Source: Apiotrichum sp. Y4204 (taxonomy: Eukaryota > Basidiomycota > Tremellomycetes > Trichosporonales > Trichosporonaceae). Taken from it: DNA of 64,000 bases. Shown here piece after piece: positions 20,614 through 32,183 of the stretch (position 1 is the first letter of the stretch; each line of letters starts with the position of its first letter). The translations under genes and the position numbers were made by a program. The notes under the pieces were generated by a model. It was given only the letters and a program-made list of their open reading frames with translations, ran no database searches and was not told the DNA's origin. The stretch covers positions 310,001 to 374,000 of the forward strand of contig JAMYHL010000054.1 in NCBI GenBank assembly GCA_025531455.1. Direction: 5' to 3'.

Positions 20614-22520
20614 ATGGCTCCCGTCACCGTCAAGAAGATTTGCTGCAGTGCGTATTTGTCGCTACCACTATCCAACCCTCCGGTGTCCCCACCTCCCATT
20701 GCGCCCTACCCAGCCTGAACGCGTTTTAAGGATGGTTCAAGACGTGGCTACAAGCCGGAGAACGCAGGGAGCTGCCCCAGCACTTCCTCTGCACTGCGTC
20801 GAGGAAAGCGCGCGTCGAGCGGCACCTCCCGGTTCAATAGCTTCAGCCAGAATTTACTCCCCGGATCACCTCCCCAGGACCCAGAACGCAGTAGCTGACA
20901 GCTCTAGTCGGCGCCGGATACGTCGGTGGCCCCACCTGCGCTGTCATCGCGCTCAAGTGCCCCCACATCCAGGTTACCATTGTCGACCTGAACAAGGCCC
21001 GTATCGATGCCTGGAACTCGGACACCCTCCCTATCTACGAGCCCGGTCTCGACGAGGTTGTGAAGTCCGCCCGTGGCAAGAACCTTTTCTTCTCGACCGA
21101 CGTCGACAAGGCCATCGAGGAGGCTGAGTGAGTTTTTGTGGCTGGCTTGTGGATCCATCCCTTCTGGCGATAAATTCGCAATCTTCCGGAAAACATTTGT
21201 GCTGGTTGATCCTGTCCCTGTGGTGGCCTGAACGCGATTGCGGCGATTTCCGTGTGCTAACGCCCAGCCTTATCTTCGTCTCGGTCAACACCCCCACCAA
21301 GAAGTCGGGTATCGGAGCTGGCTTCGCCGCCGACCTCAACTTCCTCCAGCGCGCCACTCGCCGCATCGCCGAGGTCTCCACCTCGTCGAAGATCGTCGTC
21401 GAGAAGTCGACCGTCCCCTGCCGCACTGCCGAGTGAGTTGCGCAACAAACTGTGGGCATACCCGATCTTTAGCTGACTTCTCAGCGCTATGCGCACCATC
21501 CTCGAGGCCAACTCGAAGCCGGGCTGCCAGTTCGACATTCTCTCGAACCCCGAGTTCCTCGCTGAGGGCACTGCCATCACTGATCTCTTCAACCCCGACC
21601 GTGTCCTCATCGGTTCGCTCCAGACCCAGGCCGGCAAGGACGCCTGCGCCGCCCTCTCGGACGTCTACGCCAACTGGGTTCCCCGTGACCGCATCCTTAC
21701 CGTCGGCCTTTGGTCGTCCGAGCTCACCAAGCTCGCTGCCAACGCCATGCTCGCCCAGCGTATCTCGTCGATCAACGCCCTCTCAGCTATCTGCGAGGCT
21801 ACTGGCGCCAACGTCGACGAGGTCGCCTACGCTGTCGGCAAGGACTCGCGTGTCGGCCCTAAGTTCCTCAAGGCCTCGGTCGTGAGTTCAAATTTGACAC
21901 CCAATCTGTCAACAATGCACTAACTTTTACAGGGCTTTGGTGGTTCGTGCTTCCAGAAGGACATTCTCAACCTTGTCTACCTCTCTGAGTCGCTCCACCT
22001 CCCCGAGGTTGCCAGGTACTGGCGCGCTGTTGTCGAGATGAACGAGCACCAGAAGGACCGCTTCTCCCGCAAGGTCGTCGAGACTCTCTTCAACACCATC
22101 ACCGGCAAGAAGATCGCCATCCTCGGCTGGGCCTTCAAGAAGGACACCGGTGACACTCGCGAGTCGCCCTCCATCTCCATCGCCAACCACTTCCTCCAGG
22201 AGAAGGCTCGCATCAACATCTACGACCCTCAGGTTGAGGAGTCGCAGATCTGGTACGACCTTACCGAGGAGGGCACCAAGGACGTTGCCCCTGTCAAGGA
22301 GTTCACCCAGGTTCACAAGTCGGCTCTCGAGGCGTGCAAGGACGCCGAGGCCATTGTTGTCTGCACCGAGTGGGACGAGTTCAAGACTCTTGACTGGCAG
22401 AAGATCTACGACAACTGCCCCCGTCCCGCCTTTGTCTTTGACGGCCGTATCATGCTCAACCGTGCTGAGCTCCAGAAGATTGGCTTCAAGGTCGTCACCA
22501 TTGGCACTGGCGACGTCTAA
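20614..22520 (+). CDS. UGD1: UDP-glucose 6-dehydrogenase
   Basis: Five exons: 20614-20647, 20908-21127, 21268-21432, 21485-21881, 21933-22520; 467 residues, the usual length. The NAD-binding Rossmann motif CCIGAGYVGG spans the first splice joint. Family motifs follow: [35 protein letters not shown], and the catalytic-cysteine loop [10 protein letters not shown] (Cys near 278). Further on come the [23 protein letters not shown] block and VFDGRIMLN. It oxidises UDP-glucose to UDP-glucuronate with two NAD+, which feeds UDP-xylose and glucuronate-containing capsule or cell-wall polysaccharides in basidiomycetous yeasts. Codon use is strongly C-ending and the CT-rich leader fits high expression. 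Gene symbol follows the Cryptococcus name by homology. Confidence 0.97.
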
Positions 22521-23409
22521 GCTATATAGAGTTATTTGGTGATATCCCTATTGTTTTCCCATTTGTAGATAGAGCGCATTCGTACACACACGTACATACT
22601 AGTACATACCATGGTCCCCAAGTGGATTGGACACTATCCCTGTAGTAGATGGGCTCCGATATGGATCCTCTCTGCCTGATTACTGTGGGACGACGCAAGG
22701 AATGTGGACACTAAAGCGTGCGGACATGCATAGACGGCCTACGTATGACGTTCAGCACAAGGTTTTTGGTGGCCTACAGCATTGCCGTGATGTTTGCAGA
22801 AAGCCGCAAAACGCCTATTGCAGATTCAGAGATCTCAAGGATCTGCGTAGGATCTTGTGTCGCCGAACTTGCAACATCGGTGCCGCCGGCCCGGAGCCGG
22901 AGTTACGGAGGTTGTCCGTGTTACACGTCGTCAAGTGGCAGCCATTGGTGGCCGTGCCTCACACACCCTGCACTCTGAACCGCCGAGAGCGCGCTCTGAG
23001 CGCCTCCACGGCCAGCAAGCGGCCCGAAACGCCAGCTGGAGCACCTCCACTTTGCCACTCTACGCAGTCGACCACAGCCGACCATCTTCGAGGGCTTCAT
23101 ACCACCTACTCCACACTCCACTCTGTGCACTCCACAATTCACTCCCAGACACTCCCCTTGTCGTCTTCCATACCTACGTCAACGAAACAGGGCGCGAGCT
23201 CGACCTAGGAGGCCCAGAACCGGCTTAGAGTGTTAGAGCGCGAGACATCTTCCCTCCCCCGATTAGCTCGAGCACCCAACGGACCATCGGACAAGGAGTG
23301 TTCACTTGACACTTGACTTCGGCTGGTACCGCTCGTCCGCCTTCCTCTCATCCATTCTTTCCCTCCTTTCTCTCTTTCACATCGCCCTTTTCCCCATCCT
23401 TCTACCCGA
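22521..23409. other. intergenic region
   Basis: 889 bp between UDP-glucose dehydrogenase and the Eaf7 homologue on the same strand. It holds a 3' UTR on the left and a CT-rich leader on the right (about 23330-23405). ORFs in the middle are not family-like. Confidence 0.35.
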
Positions 23410-24613
23410 ATGACGCTCTCGACGCGCTCCCCGTCGCCACGGCACGAGGCGACGCCGGTGGTCTCTGAGCTCGAACTGTGCGTGCGCCCCCTCTGATTGT
23501 GCTGATGGCAGTGAATCCGCCATTCTACGCGGCGTGTCCAACCGCCGGCCAGGTGAGTGCTTATTTGGAGGGAGGGTTGTCGCTGCTGGATCCTTGGCTT
23601 TAGCTGCTCTTCAGCATGTCGCAGCAGCTTCGGTCTGGTTCAAGTCTCTCCTGCGCCTCTTCCCTCACAGACTTCTCTCTGTCTGTTCGCTGGCACGAGT
23701 ACTAATTCCCCAGTTGGACGGCACAAGCACATACTTATCATATCGCTCCAGGTCGACGTGCATGAGGAGACGGGCATATGGGTTCCCGTACACAAACTGT
23801 GGGACCAGTTGCGCAGGATGTACGACCTCGAAGCTCTTGATGGAATGGTGCGTGTGTGAAGAATGCCACCGGGAGGGCGGTGGCTCCTTCAGACTGAGGA
23901 ACCCCTCGCCTTCTGTTCTCCTCTTTCACATCTGGGCTAGCCTGACCTCAGACCTCATCCACACCATCCCTACCTCCATCTCCAGAAGCGCTTTCTCCCA
24001 TTCCCCATCCCAAACGACGGCGACCACGAGCCGGCTCAGTCTCGGATCTCTCCTCGCCATCACCATCGCCATCTGCTGGCCCATCCCGCTCTGCCGCAGT
24101 GATTGACTCGGAGCACTTCGACGACGTCTTCTGGCTACCCGGCAGCGTCCCGCCTGACCGCCTACGGGAGGCCCGCACCACGCTCTCTGGGGCCTCGGCG
24201 AACCGGCAGCGCCGGAACAGTGCACATGGCAATGGGAACGGGGGAACGGCGCACGCGAGTCCAGCAGACAGCGACGACGATGATGTGTACCAGTTCCACG
24301 AGCTGCTATACTCGCGAGCGGCAGGCGACGAAGAGGGAGACGAGTGGGAGGCGGGTGTGAAGGCACAGCTTGCGCTGAACGAGGGAGGCAGCAAAAAGCG
24401 CCGGGGCGGGCGCCGCGCAAGTGGGGCAGGAGATACGTCCCCACTCAGCTCGGATGCAGAGGCCCCTGCGCCGAAGAAGAAGGGGCGCCCCAGGGCATCC
24501 ACCAAGCGCGCAAGGGAGAGCGTCGGCGACACGGACGAGGAGGAGGTGCGTACAGCTGTTTATATGAGTGAACTGACCTTCAGCGCCCCACGGGACGTCG
24601 CCGCCGCCGGTAG
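23410..24613 (+). CDS. EAF7: NuA4 histone acetyltransferase subunit Eaf7/MRGBP
   Basis: Five exons: 23410-23477, 23512-23552, 23714-23847, 23952-24545, 24584-24613; 288 residues. The joined exons 1-3 read ESAILRGVSNRRPVGRHKHILIISLQ, then HKLWDQLRRMYDLEALDGM. This is the diagnostic CT20/Eaf7 block (ILRGV-x-RPVG-x-HKHF... LYDLEALDE). Exon 4 adds SEHFDDVFWLPG, a long acidic/Ser-rich stretch and AT-hook-like basic runs (KKKGRPRAS). In yeast Eaf7 is part of the TINTIN module of NuA4, which binds chromatin via Eaf3. Intron 1 is only 34 nt. The last exon encodes just RPTGRRRRR. The acceptor at 23951 was chosen because it alone restores the frame. Confidence 0.88.
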
Positions 24614-24924
24614 GCTCTTAGGCGTAGCTTAGTATGACCGATGGGCTGGGAGGAAGCCACACAACACGACGACGGCCACAACGAGGCCACAGCCCGAGAT
24701 GGGCCACAAGTAGCATATAGTGATGGCAGATCACACGCAGATTGTAGAACGCGTGGATGCAGTCTGCCCTTGTAGCCGATCATCCCAAGCGCCGGTGTTG
24801 CGCATCTGAGCAACCTGATCCTCTGGGACACCTGTACAGCTACGTCCTTTTGCATTGATCTGCATCTCACGACATCTTTGATTGGTACCTCTGGTCCCTT
24901 CGCTATCCATAACTGCCCCGCGTT
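24614..24924. other. convergent 3' spacer Eaf7 / aldo-keto reductase
   Basis: 311 bp between two converging stop codons. It should contain both 3' UTRs. No gene, repeat or RNA seen. Confidence 0.4.
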
Positions 24925-26113
24925 TTACTCGTGATTGACTGGGTTCCAAGAAACCGCGCCTTTGGAACCCTTGTCAAGCGCGTCGATGCGTGCCATGTCC
25001 TCCTTGTCGAGCACAAAATCGTACACTTCGGTGTTGGCCTTGATCCGTGACGGGGTCACACTCTTGGGGAGCGGAACGAAGCTGGAGTCAGCGAGTTCCC
25101 TGAGCGGACTCACCCCTTCTGCAGGCTCCAGCGGATGAGCACCTGTGGCACCTCCTTTCCGTGCTTTTCCGCGACTTCAACAAGAACGGGGTCCTTCATG
25201 TGTTCCTCCTTGGCCCGGACAAGCGGACAGTAAGCCTGCACGACAATCCCCTTCTCGCGACAGTAGTCCACGATGTCCTTCTGCTGGCAAAATGGGTGCA
25301 GTTCAATCTGGTTCACGGCGGGAAGCGGGGCTGGGAGCGCCTTTAAGTGCTTGACTCCAAAGTTGCTCACGCCAATATCCCTCACCCACCCCTCGCGCTG
25401 GGCGCGTGCGAGCGCCGCCCAATGCACGGCGCGGGCGGGTTCGTTCGGCCGCGGCGCGTGAATCAGCATCAGGTCGACGTACCCGCCCTCGGGGGCGGTC
25501 TTCGCCTCGGGGTCAAGCTTGCCCCGTGATTTCTCAAGCTGCTTACACACCTCGTCCTCGGAGGGAATGCTATGTCCCGGCATAAACTTTGTTGTGAGGA
25601 AGAGCGCCGAGCGCGGTACGGAGGTCGCACGGATGCCTGCTGCGACGTCTGCTGTCAGAGTGAGGTAGAAAGGGTGCTCACGATGCTCGTTGTGGTATCC
25701 CTGGGCGCTGTCGACTGAGTGTTAGTGACTCGTTTGCAGCTATACTCTCTGTGCGGGGCAGCTCAATCCTATCACTCACTGTGACGGTATCCGTCGTTCA
25801 CAGCGGCGGTCACCGCGTCCCGGCACTCCTCCCCGCGGGCCTGGTACACGCCGAACCCAAGGCGGGGCATGGCAGCGCCGGACGCAAGGCGCACCGTCGA
25901 CGCAATGGTGAGACTCATGAGTGCTGTGTGTGAGTACATGATGAGGCTACATCGGTTCCATCATCGCATCACAGCACACGCACCCTTTTCCATCTCTTCC
26001 GGAGTGTCGATGTGGCGGGGGCCGAAGAGGTCTTTGGCGGGGGTCGGCTTTGGGGGTTCTGTTTTCGTTGTCTCGGTGGCGTTGGCGGTCCGCGTCTTGC
26101 TGCGCGTCTGCAT
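24925..26113 (-). CDS. aldo-keto reductase
   Basis: Five exons on the minus strand: 26113-25984, 25923-25780, 25714-25682, 25651-25114, 25081-24925; 333 residues. The catalytic tetrad is visible: Asp and Tyr in HIDSAQGYHNE (exon 3), Lys in FLTTKF and His in DLMLIHAP (exon 4). The cofactor-side motifs IGVSNF, NQIELHPF, AYCPL and FVPLPKSVTPSRIKAN complete an AKR barrel that reduces carbonyls with NADPH; the substrate cannot be told. The start at 26113 adds a 46-residue basic N-terminus and is preferred because a TATA box lies about 50 bp upstream. The alternative is ATG 25918. Introns 3 and 4 are only 30 and 32 nt; intron 3 is a multiple of three without a stop and has a CAGCAG acceptor. Confidence 0.87.
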
Positions 26114-26160
26114 CTCGATTGAAGGAGTGTTGAGTGGGGACAGGACCTGCTCAGCTGCAC

Positions 26161-26166
26161 TTTATA
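26161..26166 (-). promoter_or_regulatory. TATA box of the aldo-keto reductase gene
   Basis: TATAAA on the minus strand, in the context GATATAAAG, 48-53 nt upstream of the ATG at 26113. It supports the upstream start and a regulated promoter. Inference from sequence only. Confidence 0.55.
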
Positions 26167-26610
26167 TCTCAAGTGTCCGTTCTCGGTGTCAGTTCTCGGT
26201 CTGGGTCGTGTGGGCTGTTGCAGTGCACTCGATGTGATGGGAAGCGCAAAGTGGAGGTCGATGACGATCAGTGGCTGATGTCATTCGCTGAATCTGCCTC
26301 CGTCAATTGAGGAGTGCTAATGTTTTTTGCGACGCTTTCCTAATAAATAGCTACGTCATTTCTAAATCGCCACCCAAGCGGCCTAATCAACTTTGAGCAT
26401 CGAATGTCCGCCATGCCGCCGCCGTCGCCGTTGTCGTTGTGGGTGGAGAGTAGGCGTCTAGCAGCAGCTAGTCACGGTTGCACTTTCCGCACTCGTCGGT
26501 TGGTCCATGGTCCATCTGGCAGCCCCACCATCACACACGACACACACAAACAACATCCATCACATCAACATCATCTCCAACATTCAGAATACCATGCCTA
26601 CACTGCGACA
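26167..26610. other. divergent spacer and probable 5' UTR of the YML020W-like gene
   Basis: The right-hand part (about 26520-26610) is A/C-rich and CA-repetitive (ACACACAAACAACATCC), typical of a fungal 5' UTR. The frame remains open from an ATG at 26404, but the translated product of this part is low-complexity His/Gln/Thr and looks like translated leader. It presumably contains both divergent promoters. Confidence 0.4.
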
Positions 26611-29600
26611 ATGAACGAGCAGCATCTCGGCCCCGCCGGGCCGTCGCAGCGCGTATTCGGCCGCCCGCCATCGACGCGCTCTGTGCGCTCTGGGCATTCC
26701 GTTGCATCACGCCCGCCCCCCGCTCTCCGCCTCGGCCCCGCCTCCCGTTCCCTCCGCGCACACACGCACGTAACCCTCGTAATCGCGCACGGCGACGTTC
26801 CCCCGCCGCCATCGGCGTACCCCCAGCGCGCAGCCAGCGCCGTCGAGGAGGCCCTCAGCCGCCAGCTCGACCGTGACACTGCCGGCCAACACCTCAGCCT
26901 CCGATCACGACGGTCTAGCGCAGCGACGCTCGCGTCCATGCGCACAGACTATGCAGCGAACCTAGAGACCCCTGACGAGGAGGACGAAGGCTCGAGATCC
27001 GGCTCGGGGATGATTATCGCTGAGGCCGGACCGTCCCGCCGTCCTTCGTCTGCCACCCCATCACCACCGAGTGAACCTGAGCTGGAGCAAGCCACCCTCG
27101 CGCCCCCGACGACGCCGCCGCGGCGCGGGTCTGCCGGGATGTCGAGCGAGAACACGCCGTCGCGCCGTGTAAACCCCAAGGAGTCGAGCGCGTGGCTGCG
27201 GTGGTCGAGCCCAGCGCCGACGTTCCCGAAGAAGAGCGTAGATAAAGGCAAAGGGAGGGCGGAGCCGCCAGAAATCGTTCCGGACGCTGTCCCGGACGAA
27301 GACGAGGGGTTGACGCGCACAACCTCCCCGGTTACTGCCCTCGCACCCGCTGCTGAGATCATTCCGCAGGGGACACGCTCTCGTTCCGCTCGTTCCACTT
27401 CATCATCAGTCGCATCGCCCCAACCGACCTCCGGACAATCTCATAGAACACAATCTGCACCCATACCTTCCCAACCTCCACCCTCCCGCCCCCAGTCTAC
27501 GGTTACAGCTACAGCCAGGCAGGCGCGCTCGTCCACGTGTGACGCCAGCAAGACCAAGAGCACGGATCAAGCCGCTAAACCAACACCACACCCTCCACCA
27601 CCAGATCTCCAGGCTTCCACTTCTTCCACCGTTCGCGACGAGGGCGAGGTCTCCGCCATCCTCTCTGCCGAATCGCAACGGGACACCATGGACGTGGACG
27701 AAGCCCCTGCCACTGTGAGCGGCAAACCCGACCCATCGCTTGAGATCTCACCGCCCCCGGCACGTGGGTGGCGAATCCCGTTCTGGAGCAGCGATCCACG
27801 TCCAGCGACGCCAAAGAACAACAAGTCCGAGACAGCGGAGACCAAGCCCAAAGCTGAGATTACTTCTGAAGTCCTGAAGAGGGAAACACCTGCGATTACT
27901 GAGGCGCCGACACAAGCTAATGCGCCGACGCAGGGGTCACTGCCCAAGGACGCTCACGCCACCGAGTCACTTCCCAAGACTAATGGCTCTGCGGCTTTGG
28001 ACTCTTTATCGATGAGCGCGAAGCGGCGCAAACTTGACGAGCGGAGTAAGCCCTCTGCTCGATCCATCACGTCTGCCCAGGCCGCTGCGCCAACCAAAAC
28101 TCCGGCACAGGCTGCGACTACACCAGAACCTGCTGCACCCTCAGTGCAACCCACAGCAGCAAGTGCTCCTCCGACGATTGCTCCCACCCCTACTCCAGCA
28201 GTTGACTCGCCCGCTCCGCAAAGCAGTGAGACCCCGAAGGACACCGAGGCATCGTCGGATCAGCGTGCCCTAGTTCCTGCAACACAACCTCTAGGGTGGG
28301 GCGCCTACTTCGCATCGTTTGTGTACACTATCGAGCAGTCGCCTACTACTTTGACCCATCTTCCTGAAGCATCTGAAACGCCAGAGGACAAACCAGAGGA
28401 CAAATCAAAGCCGGAAGGAAACACAACGGACGACAAAGGCATCACCACAGCGGCCAAGAACACCGAAGAGCCGAGCATCGTTGCCAAGAGTGCCGCCGCA
28501 GAGCCTCCAGCCCCACCCGTCCTCGCTCCTCCCATCCCCCTCGACCAGCCCATCTCTCCACCTTCCATGCCACAGCCCACGCCCCAGCCGGGTCAGGCTT
28601 CGCCTGCAGCGGGAACGACACCCAAAGCCTCCCCGCCACAGTCCAAACTCGCGGCATCGACGTCGTCCGGTGGTGCAGGTGGCTGGCTCAGCTACCTTGC
28701 CTTCCGTGCCAGCCAGAAGCGGATTACGAGCTCGACCTTGGCGTCAGATGAGGCTAGCAAGAGCCGTGATGCGAAAGAGGAGATTATGGACTTCTCCGCT
28801 GATCCCGAGTTTCCGTCAGGCGATGCGCCGGCACCATCCAGCGCCCCACAGCAAACGGTGGAGCAGAAGGTGGACCCGAAGAGTAAGGCAAAGACTGTCG
28901 AAACTAAGGCGAAGCCGGCGGAGAGACCCACAGAGAAGACTGCAAAGTCAGCCGAGAGACCGACGGACAAGATCGCAGACGTCAAGGAGGCGAAAGTCAA
29001 CAAGGCGGCATCGGTCGCGGCATCGGACTCGAAAGCAGCAGCATCAAAGCAGGTTGTCCACAAGAGATCTCAGAACCTCGCGCCCGCCGCGCGTCGCGCC
29101 TCTTCCGTACATTCAGCTGGTAGCGTCGCTCCTCCATCCCCACGCGCACCCTCCAATCTCAGCACTGCGAAAACCAACTCTGCCCTTCCGGCTCCTCCCC
29201 AGGCGGCCTCGAAGCAGCCCAACCTCATCATCCCAAGCTTTGAGACGACATTCGACCGCCCGCCCCGCTCCCTTATGCCCCGCACCGCACAGGATGGCGT
29301 GACTGCCACTGCATGGCGCGCACTCAGCTACGTTGTGGGGAATACCAATAAGGACCCGCCAGGAGAAACCCGCGGCCTCAAGGAGGGGCGCGATGTGGGT
29401 GCCAATCTTCCACGGCGGATCGGCTTGGGCGGCGTCGGAGCGCCCGATGACGGATGGAAGAATGTGCGCAGAGTCGTCGTTATCGGCGTGCATGGCTGGT
29501 TCCCTGCCAAACTATTGAACTCGTGAGTCTACGGAGATAGGCATCTCTGACGATGCAGCGTCATTGGTGAGCCGACAGGCACCTCGGTCAAGTTTGCGAA

Positions 29601-30966
29601 CATGATGGGCGAGGCCGTCAAGCGGTTCTTCAAGGAGAAGGGCGTGGACAACAGCGAAATTCGACTCACCCTCATCCCGCTCGAGGGCGAGGGCGTCATT
29701 GACGACCGTGTGGACAAGCTGTACAAGGCCTACCTCTCGAACCCAGCGTGGATCAACGACCTACGCCGCGCAGACGCGGTGCTCTTCGCAGCGCACTCTC
29801 AGGGCTGTATCGTCACGACACATCTTATCTCGCGCATGATTGCCCAAGGCCATATCCGAACGGCACACAACCGTGAAGCCGTTGCTCGTTGCGAGTGGGC
29901 ATTTGGACCAATCGCGATTGTGCCCAGCGAAGACTCCAAGAAGGGTCGCAAGCTTGCTGCGGGCCTGAGTGGTGCCGAGGGCGGACGGCAGAAGGTATGT
30001 ATGCTGGCGATGTGCGGCGTACACCTTGGCCCATTCCTCTCTATCAGCACGTCGAGCGTCATCGGACCGTATCTCACCTGGTTCGAGAACGCCGCCGCAC
30101 GCGAACTCTTTGAGTTCCAGGATACTCAGTCGGCCGTCTCGCAAGCGTATCAGCGCTCACTTGCAATGATCCTCGACAATGAGGTGCGGGTGCTTCTGCT
30201 TGCGAGCCTGAATGACCAGGTCGTGCCCATCTACGGAGCGTCATTCTTTTCGGCCACACATCCGCTGTTGCTGCGGGCGCTGTTCGTCGACGGGGCTTCT
30301 TACTCGGCCTCCGACTTCATGACCAACCTAATCTGCTTCGCCTTTATGCTCCGCAACGCCGGCATCGACGACCAGCGCTTAGTGGAGCACCTTTCTGAGG
30401 CCACGTCAGGCTCACTCACGGGTGTCGGGCACTCGACGCCGTACGAGGAATTGGGCTGTTACTCCCTTGCGGTAGAGTACCTCTTCTACTCTGGCCCTGC
30501 CGCACAACCGCTCCCACCGCTGGAGGTCGAGCCCTTCGCTGCTCGTGATGGTCGCAACGACTTTGAGCTACCCTGGATCATGCGCGCCCTTGTCGATGCA
30601 CCAGAGGTAAAGGACCTGTTCCCCCACGAGCTGCGCGATCTTAAGGAGAGCATTCATGCGTGGAAGCCGACGACCAAGCCGCTCAAGGAGATTAAGAAGC
30701 GGCTCGAGCCCATGGCCGGACGACCCTCGCGCAAGGTCGCCGCTGCGAGCGCTACAGTCGGGGCCTTGAGCACCAGCGGAACCGGATCGGTCGTCACGAA
30801 ACCACCTGCCAAGACACAGGCGCAGGCGGCACACTTACGACCGAGCCCCAGCTCGACAAGCATCAGCTCCATGGACGGCACTCCGCAGCCGTCGCCGCAC
30901 AAAAAGGTGCGCCCGCCGCCAGCGAATCGCTGGGCGGAGAACCAGGCGCTGGGGACGCGGAGGTAA
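26611..30966 (+). CDS. YML020W-like predicted alpha/beta hydrolase with huge disordered N-terminus
   Basis: Two exons: 26611-29522 and 29559-30966, separated by a 36-nt intron. From ATG 26611 the product is about 1439 residues; the frame is open from ATG 26404 (1508 residues). The first ~900 residues are Ser/Pro/Ala/Thr-rich and probably disordered, with repeated PAP/PTP and KPAE-type stretches. The conserved part starts with [26 protein letters not shown], which matches the fungal YML020W family. It includes a nucleophile-elbow-like FAAHSQGCIV, VCMLAMCGVHLGP, RELFEFQ, LLASLNDQVVPIYGA (candidate acid) and GVGHSTPYEELG (candidate histidine). An alpha/beta hydrolase fold is thus likely, but the yeast homologue's function is to my knowledge not established. 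The tail is basic and Pro/Ser-rich. Confidence 0.8.
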
Positions 30967-31179
30967 CGGATTGATTACTGTATTGTCTGTATTTTGATAG
31001 AGCGATGGTTATTTAGCATTCTTACCTGATCGAGTGGTGGCAACTATTACTGAGGGCCGTTCCAACATTCACCTGATGCTTCAGTTCACGACTACTGTTA
31101 CACGCTGCATGCTCTAAATCCTGCTCGTCTCTAGCCCCGTTGTCAGCATGTCTGCTACGCCGACTATGCCACCTCAGCC

Positions 31180-31782
31180 TCAGTCCGTCATGCCCAACCG
31201 CATTTTCTCGGCTGCTAGCTCCTGTTCGCGTGCGCGGATCTCGGCCTTTGCTGCTGCCGACGACTGCGCCTTCGACGGCTGGTGGTAGAGGACTGATGGG
31301 GTAACGAGAGTCGAAGGAGATGCGACGACATTTCGATGATGAACAAACGACGAAGCCAAGAATGATCGATATCAACATGGCGACCGCGACAGTAACAAAC
31401 ACAGCGTCAGCATCCCACACGTCGCCATCTGCCTATCCACGCACCGACAATGTATCGCTCCATCAGATGGAAACCATTCAGGTGGTTGATCGCCTCCTTT
31501 GCGTCGTCCGGGCTTTCATAAACAACATACGCCGTGCCCTTGGTCTTGAGGTCGCCCGAGTTGCCTATCCGCACTTGCCGAATCGGGCCGTACTTGCCGA
31601 ACAGGTCGTAGATGTCGGGCCCGGTGATGTTCCAATTGCTGCTGTTAGAGGCGTCTCGGCTGGAGTGCAGACAAGTCAGATGCTTACAGGTTCTTCACGC
31701 TAAAAGGTCAGCTATACGGCTACATGCGGCCAACTCACAACAATGTTCGTGCAGTGAGCGGATCCCTCGGTGCTTGGGACAT
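31180..31782 (-). CDS. SF3b complex subunit p14 (SF3B6/SF3b14a)
   Basis: Four exons on the minus strand: 31782-31739, 31699-31688 (12-nt microexon), 31641-31445, 31292-31180; 121 residues, as in the human protein. Exons 1-3 join to give TLFVKNLSNWNITGPDIYDLFGKYGPIRQVRIGN. Then KGTAYVVYESPDDAKEAINHLNGF and RYIVVLYHQPSKA follow, the unmistakable p14 RRM with its RNP2 (LFVKNL) and RNP1 (KGTAYVVYE). By family knowledge p14 sits in the U2 snRNP next to the branch-point adenosine and binds SF3B1. The C-terminal helix is charged (IRAREQELAAEKMRLGM). The gene is antisense to and nested in no other gene. Without the 12-nt exon the frame is kept but the conserved VKN of RNP2 is lost. Confidence 0.92.
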
Positions 31783-32183
31783 GGTGGCGAGTGAGGACGA
31801 GAGGAAGAGGGAGGAGGGAGCCAGTGAACAGTGATGTACCGGCTTTGCGCGCAAATAAAACAAACAGTCAAAAGTATGCGGTCCAAAAGATGACGAGGGG
31901 GGGTATCGGGGATGACTCGGCGTCGGACGAGGCAGCGACCAAGTGGTTGTTGATGATGTTGACGAGTTTGTGCATGTTGAACAGTGTCTGTCGCATGCGG
32001 CAATGTCACAAGTATACAATCTGGGATAAATTACGAAAAAATACCATCAAAAATATTTTATCCACCCTGGACTGCCTAGTTTCAAAGATTTCTGGCAACC
32101 CTGGTGCTGGCCATCGTCGAGATCTCAAGACTCCATCGAGCCCGCTTCACCGTTCTCCTCATCACAACCAAAACTCACCCAAA
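31783..32183. promoter_or_regulatory. divergent spacer SF3B6 / Zuotin
   Basis: 401 bp between divergent start codons. A/T-rich centre around 32020-32065 (GGATAAATTACGAAAAAATACC). It should contain both promoters; no specific site identified with confidence. Confidence 0.4.

Noticed and set aside
26404..26610. Upstream start of the YML020W-like gene
   Set aside because: The added 69 residues are His/Gln/Thr-rich translated leader; CA-rich DNA directly before ATG 26611 looks like 5' UTR. Not excluded.
31009..31179. Longer 3' part of the SF3B6 gene suggested by the open frame 31022-31420
   Set aside because: That frame is not the one that carries the p14 C-terminal helix; the real frame stops at 31180.
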